NCBI GenBank assembly: GCA_016932245.1 | Contig: JAFGDG010000049.1 | Span: 1-47,760, forward strand | Direction of reading: 5' to 3' | Source of the DNA: Thermoplasmatota archaeon | Lineage (GTDB): Archaea; Thermoplasmatota; E2; DHVEG-1 | DNA length: 47,760 nucleotides | Part shown: piece by piece, positions 19,473 to 28,468 of the stretch | Position numbering within the stretch: the first letter of the stretch is position 1 | How the letters are laid out: each line of letters starts with the position of its first letter | Program-made: the position numbers and the translations under genes | Notes under the pieces: generated by a model | What the model saw: only the letters and a program-made list of their open reading frames with translations | Database searches by the model: none | What the model was told of the DNA's origin: nothing

Positions 19473-20002
19473 TCTGCAATCCTCCTAATCCATTTGGGAA
19501 AACTTCCACAGATGTAGTTGCAATCCACTGGATTTTTGGTAAGTGCTTCTTTTTTCACATTGATCCAATGAATGTACAAATCATTATTTTTCTCATCAAC
19601 ATCAACCGTTAATGTACCTGGTGTTAGGGTAATAGAATTGGCAAGCATAGTTGTACCAAGATCAGTTTTCAACTCTGGCGATATCTTGACAATGCCTGGG
19701 TTGATTTTTCCGGTGATAACTCGATAGGCAACGTCGATATTGGATTTGGCCATGCCGTAAAAAAACGGACCGATGACATAGCCGACAAACAACCCCCATC
19801 TGACCGGGTTGAGCATACGTAAGCTTTTTTTTATAAAGATGGTCCGCGTGATAAATCCTACGATGGCTGAGAGAATAAACCCAAACAGAAATTCTTCGAT
19901 ACTCCATAACCCAAGAATGTTGGATGCATCGGTTGCACTTCCTGTGGTTAGCAGGAGATAGGTGATAAAACAGACAACCGTCGTTACAATAAATGCTATC
20001 AT
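19469..20002 (-). CDS. mbhA: MrpE/MbhA subunit
   Basis: NP..GIVKI..ELKTDLGTTMLANSITLTPGTLTVDVDE...YIHWINV. Confidence 0.87.
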   Translation of the reverse strand: MIAFIVTTVVCFITYLLLTTGSATDASNILGLWSIEEFLFGFILSAIVGFITRTIFIKKSLRMLNPVRWGLFVGYVIGPFFYGMAKSNIDVAYRVITGKINPGIVKISPELKTDLGTTMLANSITLTPGTLTVDVDEKNNDLYIHWINVKKEALTKNPVDCNYICGSFPKWIRRIAE

Positions 20003-20086
20003 GTTTTCCTCCCTTTTTTCCAGTATATGGTATCACGGTAATTCTGTTGCTTTTTAAAAGCTTATTGTTTTAAACACAGCTGGAGT

Positions 20087-20164
20087 ATGATGGAAGTAAA
20101 TAAAGGAAAGACCACCTCAAAAGTAATAAAAGCAGATGATATACTGGCTGCGGGGAGTTCTTGA
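20087..20164 (+). CDS. Possible short leader ORF (MMEVNKGKTTSKVIKADDILAAGSS)
   Basis: CTGGAG a few nt upstream of ATGATG; stop overlaps the thyX ATG as TGATG. Not in the supplied ORF track. Confidence 0.35.
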   Translation: MMEVNKGKTTSKVIKADDILAAGSS

Positions 20165-20826
20165 TGAACGTCAAACTCATCGGTGTCACACCAAATCCAG
20201 AATTGCTACCTGCCATGGCGGCAAAGCTTACCCATAGCAAAACCAAACCAGAAGATCTTGATAAAAGTTCAGAAAAAGAACTAAAGGCAACGCTTGAGCA
20301 GGTGATGAAACTAGGACATACCAGCGTAGTTGAGCATACCAGTTTTACCTTTGCTATCAGTGATGTTAGTCGATCACTTACCCACCAATTGGTCCGTCAT
20401 CGTATTGCGAGTTATTCCCAACAAAGTCAGCGATATGTGAATTTAAATGACCCGTGCTATATTATCCCCCCCAAGATAGAAAAAAATAAAACCATGAAGC
20501 AAGCATATGAAGAAACCATGCACACCATCTGGGAACAATATAACAAACTACTATCCATGGATATCCCTGCAGAGGATGCACGGTATGTACTTCCCAACGC
20601 TACGTGTACCAATATTATTGTCACGATGAATGCCCGGTCGTTGTTGAATTTTTTTGATTTACGTTGTTGTTTACATGCTCAGTGGGAAATTCGATCACTT
20701 GCTAACCGCATGTTACAGGAGGTCAAAGTAGTTGCACCTACCATTTTTAAACATGCGGGCCCCTCTTGTAAACGAAAAGGAATTTGTCCTGAGAATAAGA
20801 AAGACTGTCCGCTATATCCTAAGTGA
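20164..20826 (+). CDS. thyX: Flavin-dependent thymidylate synthase
   Basis: ThyX motif RHRIASYSQQSQRYV; VLPNATCTNIIVTMNARSLLNFFDLR. Confidence 0.93.
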   Translation: MNVKLIGVTPNPELLPAMAAKLTHSKTKPEDLDKSSEKELKATLEQVMKLGHTSVVEHTSFTFAISDVSRSLTHQLVRHRIASYSQQSQRYVNLNDPCYIIPPKIEKNKTMKQAYEETMHTIWEQYNKLLSMDIPAEDARYVLPNATCTNIIVTMNARSLLNFFDLRCCLHAQWEIRSLANRMLQEVKVVAPTIFKHAGPSCKRKGICPENKKDCPLYPK

Positions 20827-20831
20827 TACGT

Positions 20832-21473
20832 ATGAGACGGCCACATGTTACCATCAATTGTGCCATGTCTGTTGATGGAAAAATCGCATCGCCTTCTGGA
20901 AAACAACTGCGTATTTCGTGCGAAGAAGACATCCAACGCATGTATGAATTAAGAAATGCATCAGATGCAGTGTTGGTCGGCATCAATACCATTCTTTCCG
21001 ATAATCCTAAATTAACTGTGAAGAAAGCCTATGTAAAACAACCACAGCATCCGCTACGCATCGTGTTAGACACGCATTGTAAAACACCGACTGATGCGTT
21101 GGTAGTCACTGACAACGCAAAAACTTTAATTGTGGTGGGAAGCGCGTGTACCAAACACTATGGCAGTAATGTTGAAGTGGCAGTCTGCAAGCAAACGGCG
21201 AACGGTCTTATCGATTTGGAATCATTCTTGAACATGCTTTCACAACGAGGCATCAAGAAATTGATGGTTGAAGGAGGTAGCACGGTCATTTGGCAATTTT
21301 TACAGAAACATCTTGTCGATGATATGTATGTGTACGTTGCTCCTATGGTCATCGGTGGAACCAATACGCCGACACTTGCACAAGGCGATGCTAGAGCCCC
21401 CATAGAACTTAGTCTCGTAAATGCAAATAAACTTGGTCCTGGTCTACTTCTTCATTATCGATTGATACCATGA
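20832..21473 (+). CDS. RibD C-terminal/DHFR-fold reductase (archaeal 2,5-diamino-6-ribosylaminopyrimidinone 5'-phosphate reductase type)
   Basis: VTINCAMSVDGKIA; DAVLVGINTILSDNPKLTV; KKLMVEGGSTVIWQFL. ATG at 20832 chosen over upstream GTG. Confidence 0.82.
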   Translation: MRRPHVTINCAMSVDGKIASPSGKQLRISCEEDIQRMYELRNASDAVLVGINTILSDNPKLTVKKAYVKQPQHPLRIVLDTHCKTPTDALVVTDNAKTLIVVGSACTKHYGSNVEVAVCKQTANGLIDLESFLNMLSQRGIKKLMVEGGSTVIWQFLQKHLVDDMYVYVAPMVIGGTNTPTLAQGDARAPIELSLVNANKLGPGLLLHYRLIP

Positions 21474-21934
21474 AACTCCTGTGTGACCACATGCTCGGTA
21501 CTCTTGCAACCTGGCTCCGGTTATGTGGATTTGATACGGCGTATGCTTCGGCAAACATCGATGATGCAGGGCTCCTTGATCTTGCTCAAAAAGAAAATCG
21601 TGTTCTCATTACTAGAGATAAACAACTCTTACATCGTGCGCAAACACGAAAACTCACTGTTGTCGGGCTTACTTCAACAGATCTCGATGAGCAACTGCAG
21701 CAGGTTCTATGGCACATACCACTTGATCCTGCCCGCATCTTAACTCGTTGTTCTGTGTGTAATACACCTCTTGAATCTATAGAAAAAAACAGGGTCAAAG
21801 AACATATCCCTCAGAAGGTGCTTGCACATCAAGAAACTTTTTGGCATTGCCCTCATTGCAACAAGATATATTGGGAAGGAAGTCATGTTGATAAAATTCG
21901 CAAAAAAATAGATATCCTCAAGAAACCCCGTTAA
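21470..21934 (+). CDS. Mut7-C (PIN-like) RNase-domain protein with zinc ribbon
   Basis: LGTLATWLRLCGFDT; ENRVLITRDKQLL; CSVC...CPHCNKIYWEGSH. Confidence 0.85.
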   Translation: MKLLCDHMLGTLATWLRLCGFDTAYASANIDDAGLLDLAQKENRVLITRDKQLLHRAQTRKLTVVGLTSTDLDEQLQQVLWHIPLDPARILTRCSVCNTPLESIEKNRVKEHIPQKVLAHQETFWHCPHCNKIYWEGSHVDKIRKKIDILKKPR

Positions 21935-21938
21935 TGTG

Positions 21939-22238
21939 TTATGTCAACATGCGAACCATCTGCGCGTGAGGCACTCCTTTAACCTTAAGAACACACTCAG
22001 CATCAACAAGACCAAGTTCGATAGCACAACGAACTGTTTTTTTACCCACGAGATTAGCAATAGTCACATCGGCCAATATTTTTTTCAATGCATTAACCCC
22101 TACCCTTTTTCCGTCATAGAATTCTTTAGTGACTTTAATTTCAAACTTCCCCTCAGAAAAGGTTTTTCCAATCAATTCTTCGTCACATGCACCTAGAAGA
22201 AGGTCATTTCCTTGTTTGTAGAGTTTGATACTGATCAC
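21939..22238 (-). CDS. DUF424-family protein
   Basis: GACDEELIGKTFSEGKFEIKVTKEFYDG...ADVTIANLVGKKTVRCAIELGLVD. Confidence 0.75.
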   Translation of the reverse strand: MISIKLYKQGNDLLLGACDEELIGKTFSEGKFEIKVTKEFYDGKRVGVNALKKILADVTIANLVGKKTVRCAIELGLVDAECVLKVKGVPHAQMVRMLT

Positions 22239-22516
22239 GTAGGTCCCTTTCTATCTAATTCTATGTTAGTTTTTTCTCTTTTATATTTCTTTCGAAAAAG
22301 ATGGTCAAATGTGGCGATTTTTTATTTCCTTAGTTAAATTTGATATCACTTGCAAATAAACAACTGATTTTTGATATTTTTATGCAAAAATATATATAAT
22401 GCCAAAATAACGCGCATTTTGCACGTGAAACATTCTCGACCATAATGCTAAAAACCTACGATGATATATACGTGTTCTGCGACATATAAACACAGTATTT
22501 TTTGTGGGATAGAGGA

Positions 22517-24193
22517 ATGAAAACAATACTCAAGTTGTTCTCTGGCCATGGAACGTTCGTTCAACCAGATGCATTAACTTATATCTTATCAAAAGAACAT
22601 CCACAAACGTTTACCCAATTCATTCTTGATAATTTGAAAGAATATCCTTTCATTCTTACCCTTGAGCAGATTAAAACACTTGAACAAGCTGATGAACCCG
22701 AGAAACTGCCTCTATCGCCAAATCCTGTACTAGTGAATAAAGAGCTACAAACAAAAATACTGTCAACGATGTATGGCAGTCAGACCATTCACATCCCTCC
22801 TGCTGATGATGCCGACTTAGAGTACGATGATCCTGATAAAGACGATCAGATTGTCCTACCCTCAGAAAAACAAGAAAAATCAACAGCGTTTTCAGATATC
22901 GACGTCAAAAAAGTCAAAGGATGGAAGCCAAAGGCACGAGACTACGAATCTGAAGTACATGTTACTAAAGATATTACTGGTAATAGCACGTGCGAGGGGA
23001 CAACAAGTGATTTCACCAAGCTTTTCGTTAATCGATATCAGTCATTACGCAAAATACTACAAACACAACGTCGAGAGCTCGTTAATGTCATGCCTATCGA
23101 TCGTATCAAACGAAATGGCGTGAAAGAGGTTCAGATTATTGGTATTGTTAAAGCGGTCAAAACCACCGTCAATGGTCACCGATTAATCGAACTTGAGGAT
23201 GAAACAGGTGTGCAACCAGCAATTGCACTGAAAAACAACCGGGAGGCGATGGCTCTAGCGAATGAGGCATTATTGGATGAAATTATTGGTATTCGCGGGC
23301 AATTGAGCAAAAACGGAGATTTGCTCATTGTTCACAGCATCGTCTTTCCAGATGTTAGTATTCAAAATCAACGACACAAAGCAGATGTTCCTGTGTATGC
23401 TGCATTTCTTTCGGATATTCATATTGGCAGCAATAAATTCATGAAAGATGAATGGCGTTCTTTTCTTCGATGGATAACTGGTGGTATTGGTAATTCAAGA
23501 CAAAAAGATGTTGCCAGTAAAATCAAATATTTGGTATTGCCTGGAGACCTGGTCGACGGTATAGGTGTCTATCCTGGTCAGGAACAAGAACTGGATGTTG
23601 CTAATCTGTATGAACAATATGAGACGTTAGCAAAACAGCTCGAATTTATCCCCGGTCACATCACTATGATTATGCAACCCGGAAACCATGATGCGGTGAG
23701 ACCTGCAGAACCCCAACCAACATTTGAAAAAGAAGTGCAGCAACTCTTTTCTGGTAAAGAATTTATTTTTGTTGGAAATCCGTGTTATTTTTCTTTGCAC
23801 GGAGTCGAGATTCTTTCGTATCATGGTGTAAGTCTACTTGATTATGCTACCAGTATTCAACACCTCAATTACAATCAACCAACAGAGGTGATGAAAGTGA
23901 TGTTAAAAAAACGTCATCTCGCCCCCGTCTATGGCGGATACACACCACTAGCACCTGAGCATTTGGATCATATGGTAATTGACAAAGTGCCTGATATCTT
24001 TGTGACGGGCCATGTTCATACCGCCAATATTGATAAGTATCGCGGTGTCACGCTTATTAATGCATCTGCCTGGCAAGCACAAACCTCATATCAAAAAATG
24101 TTGAATTTTGTTCCAGATTCAGCAAAGTTGCCCATTGTTGATTTGAAATCAGGCAACGTCACAATGATGGATTTTAGTAAAGCCTTTTCGTAA
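22517..24193 (+). CDS. polB: DNA polymerase D small subunit (DP1)
   Basis: OB-fold plus calcineurin-like motifs FLSDIHIGS, PGDLVDGIG, QPGNHDAVR, VTGHVHTA. ATG at 22517 preceded by AGAGGA. Confidence 0.92.
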   Translation: MKTILKLFSGHGTFVQPDALTYILSKEHPQTFTQFILDNLKEYPFILTLEQIKTLEQADEPEKLPLSPNPVLVNKELQTKILSTMYGSQTIHIPPADDADLEYDDPDKDDQIVLPSEKQEKSTAFSDIDVKKVKGWKPKARDYESEVHVTKDITGNSTCEGTTSDFTKLFVNRYQSLRKILQTQRRELVNVMPIDRIKRNGVKEVQIIGIVKAVKTTVNGHRLIELEDETGVQPAIALKNNREAMALANEALLDEIIGIRGQLSKNGDLLIVHSIVFPDVSIQNQRHKADVPVYAAFLSDIHIGSNKFMKDEWRSFLRWITGGIGNSRQKDVASKIKYLVLPGDLVDGIGVYPGQEQELDVANLYEQYETLAKQLEFIPGHITMIMQPGNHDAVRPAEPQPTFEKEVQQLFSGKEFIFVGNPCYFSLHGVEILSYHGVSLLDYATSIQHLNYNQPTEVMKVMLKKRHLAPVYGGYTPLAPEHLDHMVIDKVPDIFVTGHVHTANIDKYRGVTLINASAWQAQTSYQKMLNFVPDSAKLPIVDLKSGNVTMMDFSKAFS

Positions 24194-24274
24194 TTATGGG
24201 AACAAGCATTATCCAAAGATTTAAACCCCTTCTTTGCATTTGTTAATTAATACATTTTTTACGAGTCCGATATT

Positions 24275-27200
24275 ATGGGTGGGGACCTATCCAACGATGT
24301 GTCAGCGAGCTCCATCATGCGCGAGTATTTTATGCAACTGCAAGAAAACATCGAGGCGTGCTATTCCCTTGCTGGACAAGCAAGAAAAAAAGGTTTTGAT
24401 CCAGAGTTCATCGTAGAAATACCTCAAGCACGTGATTTAGCAGATCGAGTCGAACAATTAGTTGGCCCTAAAGGCATCGCCCCTACTATTCGTGAGGTGA
24501 CTAAAAAGATAGGAAATCGTGAACTAGTTTCACTTGATATTGCCAAACGGATTGTCAACGGAAAAACCTACAAATTTAAAACTACCGAGGAAGCACTAGA
24601 CCAAGCAATACGAACCGGTCTTGCTATTCTTACTGAAGGCGTGTTGGTTGCACCGTTGGAAGGCATTGCTGAGGTAAAATTGGGGACAAACAAGGATGGA
24701 ACAACCTATGTTGATCTCTATTTTTCAGGACCTATCCGAAGTGCAGGTGGGACAGGTCAAGCAATGAGTGTGTTGATTGCTGATGTCGTTCGCCGAGAAC
24801 TTGATATTGGGAACTACCAACCGACTCCTGGAGAAATTGAGAGATATAAAGAAGAAATCCCTCTGTATAAACGAGCCCAGCACCTCCAATATACGCCGTC
24901 TGTTGATGAAATTGATAAAATTGTGAAGGGATGCCCCATCTGCATTAATGGTGAAGGGACAGAGGACGTAGAAGTAACTGGTTATCGCGATTTGCCACGT
25001 GTAGGCACCAACCGTTTGCGAGGTGGTGCCTGTTTAGTTATTGCTGAAGGACTGTGTCTCAAAGCCCCTAAGATTCTCAAGCATGTTAAAAAGTTGAAAC
25101 TGAAGGGATGGGAATTTCTTGATAGTTTTGTCAATAAAGATGCTGGAAAAACACCGGATGGGGAAAAAACAACCAAAATTCCTACTATTGCTCCTTCAGC
25201 AAAATATATTGGTGAAGTTATTGCTGGTCGTCCCGTATTTTCACATCCCTCTCGAAAAGGAGGATTTCGACTACGATATGGACGGGCTAGGACTGCTGGG
25301 CTAGCAGCTACCGCGATAAATCCTATGGCTATGCACATTCTTGATGGGTTTATTGCTGTTGGCACGCAAATGAAAACAGAACGACCCGGTAAAGGAACCA
25401 TTGCCACTCCTTGTAGTCAAATCGAAGGTCCGATTGTACTTTTACAAAACGGTGATCTCGTTCAAATCAATACAAATGACAAACATTCCGTCTATGCTGT
25501 TAAACAAATTGTTGATCTTGGGGAAATTCTCATTCCTTTTGGAGAATTTATTGAAAATAATGCACTGTTGCCTGATGCAAGCTATACTTATGAATGGTGG
25601 ATTCAAGAGTTACAACAATCAATTGATTGTTTACCCAAAGAGTACACTCCTCAAGCGATACAACAAGCAGATGCAGTGCTTCAACAAAAGCTCAACGACG
25701 TGCTGAGGAAACCCATAAATCTCCAAGAAGTATCGGCACAAGAAGCGTTTTTCCTTTCAGAATCCTACAACATCCCCCTGCATCCGCGATATAATCTCTT
25801 CTGGCACGATATTGTGGCACTAGATGTCGTGGCACTTTCCCAGTATATCAAAGAAAAAGGAAGACTCGTCGATCAAACATTGCAGTTGCCTTTTGATACT
25901 GATATCAAGCGCATCCTCATCGATCTCGGTGTACTGCACAAACAACGAAATGAGGAATTCATCATCGATCATTATGCATATCCACTCATACGATGTTGTG
26001 GATTTGATGTAAAAAACACCAGTATTATTGAAACGCCAAGAAGCAAGATACTTCAGGATGTAGATACTAAAATGGATCCTACATCTCTTGTGTCCTCTCT
26101 TGCAGGTGTTGAGGTAAGAAAGAGAGCACCGTTTCGGATTGGAACGAGGATGGGCAGGCCTGAAAAAGCTGCAGCACGAAAAATGAGACCACCACCACAC
26201 GTTCTCTTTCCTATTGGTAATTATGGTGGTAACCAACGATTGCTACGCACTGCTGCCGAGAAAATGGAAATTGAAGTTGAAGCGGGAAAACGAACCTGTA
26301 AAACTTGTGGAAAATCAACATATAGGCTAACATGTGGGTGTGGTACCCATACCGATGTTGTTTTCACGAAAGAAAAAACAAATGGCACAAGCACCGTCAA
26401 AGGAAGAATAGAGGTTCATAAAATCAACATGGGGGAAGAACTCAACCGAGCAAAAAAGGCGTTGAAAGAACGTGCTCTCCCCGAAACTATCAAAGGAGTC
26501 ATTGGCACCATTTCAAAACACAAGACACCCGAGCCCCTTGAGAAAGGAATTTTGCGAGCAAAATATGATGTCTCGGTGTTCAAAGATGGTACGACTCGAT
26601 TCGATATGACTGATTCTCCGTTAACCCACTTTAAGCCTAAAGAAATCGGTGTCCCCCTGGAGCGGTTAAAAGAGCTGGGATATACCACAGACTATCTTGG
26701 AAACCTGTTGGAACGAGAAGGCCAGTTGTGTGAACTGAAGGTTCAAGATGTTATTATCTCAAGGGCATGTGCTGAATACTTTGTTCAAGTTTCAAAATTT
26801 ATTGATGACCTGCTTGCGAAGTTCTACAAACTCGATCGGTTTTATACCATACGAAAACTGGAGGATTTAACAGGTCACTTGGTCGTGGGTTTAGCTCCCC
26901 ATACTTCAGCAGGTTCCCTTGCAAGAATTATAGGATTTACCGATGCCCAAGTGTGTTTTGCCCATCCCTTCTATCATGCATCGAAACGAAGAAATTGTGA
27001 CGGCGATGAAGATGGTCTCATGCTGCTTCTCGATGCACTGTTAAACTTCTCTCATTCCTATATTCCTGATAAAAGAGGGGGACGCATGGATCTACCTCTC
27101 ATTCTCACCACTCGTATCGATCCATCAGAGGTGGATAAAGAAGCACATAATGTTGATACCCTTGCACGATATCCGCTGGAATTCTATCGGGCAACTATAC

Positions 27201-27748
27201 AACACGTTCATTCAAAAGAAATGGAATCGATCATGGGTTTGGTGTCTTCACGGTTAGGAACCGAATTGCAGTATGAACAGTTCGGGTTTACTCACGGCAC
27301 CAACGATATTTCAGAGGGACCAAAGCAATCTACCTACAAAACGTTAAAAACCATGATGGACAAGATGAATGCACAACTTAATCTTGCGGCAAAGATTCGG
27401 GCTGTTGACGAAGCTGATGTTGCCTACAAAGTCATCGAGCGTCACTTTTTGCCAGATATCATTGGCAATATGAGAGCATTTAGTAAACAAGCTGTTCGCT
27501 GTCCTACGTGTAATATTTCCTACCGACGACCTCCGTTGCAAGGATGTTGTACAAAATGTAATGGCAAACTCACTCTTACTGTTCATGAAAAGTCAGTAAA
27601 AAAATATTTAGAAATCTCAAAAGAGATTGCAGAACGGTACAGTATTTCTCCCTATGCACGCCAACGGATAAATTTAGTTGAGAAAAATATTGACTCACTG
27701 TTCATGAGCGACAAAGTAAAAACAACGAAATTAACTGATTTTTTCTGA
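24275..27748 (+). CDS. polC: DNA polymerase D large catalytic subunit (DP2), intein-free
   Basis: Catalytic NCDGDEDGLMLLLDALLNFS uninterrupted; zinc ribbons CKTCGKSTYRLTCGCG and CPTCN...CCTKC; 1157 aa. Confidence 0.95.
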   Translation: MGGDLSNDVSASSIMREYFMQLQENIEACYSLAGQARKKGFDPEFIVEIPQARDLADRVEQLVGPKGIAPTIREVTKKIGNRELVSLDIAKRIVNGKTYKFKTTEEALDQAIRTGLAILTEGVLVAPLEGIAEVKLGTNKDGTTYVDLYFSGPIRSAGGTGQAMSVLIADVVRRELDIGNYQPTPGEIERYKEEIPLYKRAQHLQYTPSVDEIDKIVKGCPICINGEGTEDVEVTGYRDLPRVGTNRLRGGACLVIAEGLCLKAPKILKHVKKLKLKGWEFLDSFVNKDAGKTPDGEKTTKIPTIAPSAKYIGEVIAGRPVFSHPSRKGGFRLRYGRARTAGLAATAINPMAMHILDGFIAVGTQMKTERPGKGTIATPCSQIEGPIVLLQNGDLVQINTNDKHSVYAVKQIVDLGEILIPFGEFIENNALLPDASYTYEWWIQELQQSIDCLPKEYTPQAIQQADAVLQQKLNDVLRKPINLQEVSAQEAFFLSESYNIPLHPRYNLFWHDIVALDVVALSQYIKEKGRLVDQTLQLPFDTDIKRILIDLGVLHKQRNEEFIIDHYAYPLIRCCGFDVKNTSIIETPRSKILQDVDTKMDPTSLVSSLAGVEVRKRAPFRIGTRMGRPEKAAARKMRPPPHVLFPIGNYGGNQRLLRTAAEKMEIEVEAGKRTCKTCGKSTYRLTCGCGTHTDVVFTKEKTNGTSTVKGRIEVHKINMGEELNRAKKALKERALPETIKGVIGTISKHKTPEPLEKGILRAKYDVSVFKDGTTRFDMTDSPLTHFKPKEIGVPLERLKELGYTTDYLGNLLEREGQLCELKVQDVIISRACAEYFVQVSKFIDDLLAKFYKLDRFYTIRKLEDLTGHLVVGLAPHTSAGSLARIIGFTDAQVCFAHPFYHASKRRNCDGDEDGLMLLLDALLNFSHSYIPDKRGGRMDLPLILTTRIDPSEVDKEAHNVDTLARYPLEFYRATIQHVHSKEMESIMGLVSSRLGTELQYEQFGFTHGTNDISEGPKQSTYKTLKTMMDKMNAQLNLAAKIRAVDEADVAYKVIERHFLPDIIGNMRAFSKQAVRCPTCNISYRRPPLQGCCTKCNGKLTLTVHEKSVKKYLEISKEIAERYSISPYARQRINLVEKNIDSLFMSDKVKTTKLTDFF

Positions 27749-27815
27749 TTTTGTAGGAGCATAACCTTCAAATAGCAATTCTATTATGTAGTGTGTACTA
27801 AAAGGAGTTAATAGC

Positions 27816-28073
27816 ATGGCGAGTGATATGTTACAACAAATGAGTAAAAAAACATGGTATCGTTGGTCATTTTACATCAACATTGTGTTATTCTTCATTA
27901 TTGCGTTGTGCATCTATTTATTGGTAATTGATTGTCTTAGTTTACATCTCTCCGCAGATCCTTATGCATGGTTGTACATTACACGAGACTTAGCATTTCT
28001 TTCCATCGCACTCGCGTTAATTTTCTTTCAATTCTTCAGAAATTTACTGCTTATTATGCGACGAGCACTATAA
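27816..28073 (+). CDS. Small 2-TM protein, unknown
   Basis: 85 aa, two hydrophobic helices; AAAGGAGT SD. Confidence 0.65.
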   Translation: MASDMLQQMSKKTWYRWSFYINIVLFFIIALCIYLLVIDCLSLHLSADPYAWLYITRDLAFLSIALALIFFQFFRNLLLIMRRAL

Positions 28074-28089
28074 TGACAACGCAATGGCG

Positions 28090-28410
28090 AAAGGTGTAGA
28101 ATAGACTGGGGAGGTAGGCGTTCCCTGTAACCAGAAATCGCCTTCATGCTGGGGTCGAAACCAAGAGGCGATGTAACGAGCGTTTATTGATCCGTTTGTT
28201 GACGATGAGACCCTGTCCTCTGGGATCAGAGGTGGTGCTACATATGACCGGAGGGCCATATGTACATCTTCGTTGCGGGAACCGGGCGAGGCACGGAAGT
28301 GAGCAGCCTTACCGTAAACTGCTGATGCTCAAAGGGTCAACGGGGTCGAGAAGGCAGATGGGTAGTCAATGAACGACCCGTGCACCCACTCGCGACCTTC
28401 TACACCCGCT
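28090..28410 (+). ncRNA. ffs: Archaeal SRP (7S) RNA
   Basis: Terminal stem ggtgtagaa (28093-28101) / ttctacacc (28398-28406); Alu-domain ctgtaacc...; helix 6 acatatg..ccggaggg..catatgt; helix 8 ggcacGGAAgtgaGCAGCC with an AC/GT pair next to the GGAA loop. Confidence 0.92.
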
Positions 28411-28468
28411 AAAATTATTTAACCTAGATTTGCATTTCACCTTTTTACCGATAGTTGGGGGAATTCAT

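Noticed and set aside
24275-27748. Possible intein in PolD DP2
   Set aside because: Catalytic NCDGDEDG and flanks are continuous and the length is normal (1157 aa). MCM and ThyX also have no insert.
28068-28372. Short ORFs on both strands over the SRP RNA (28068-28259 minus, 28187-28372 plus)
   Set aside because: They lie on conserved SRP RNA structure; no protein motifs.
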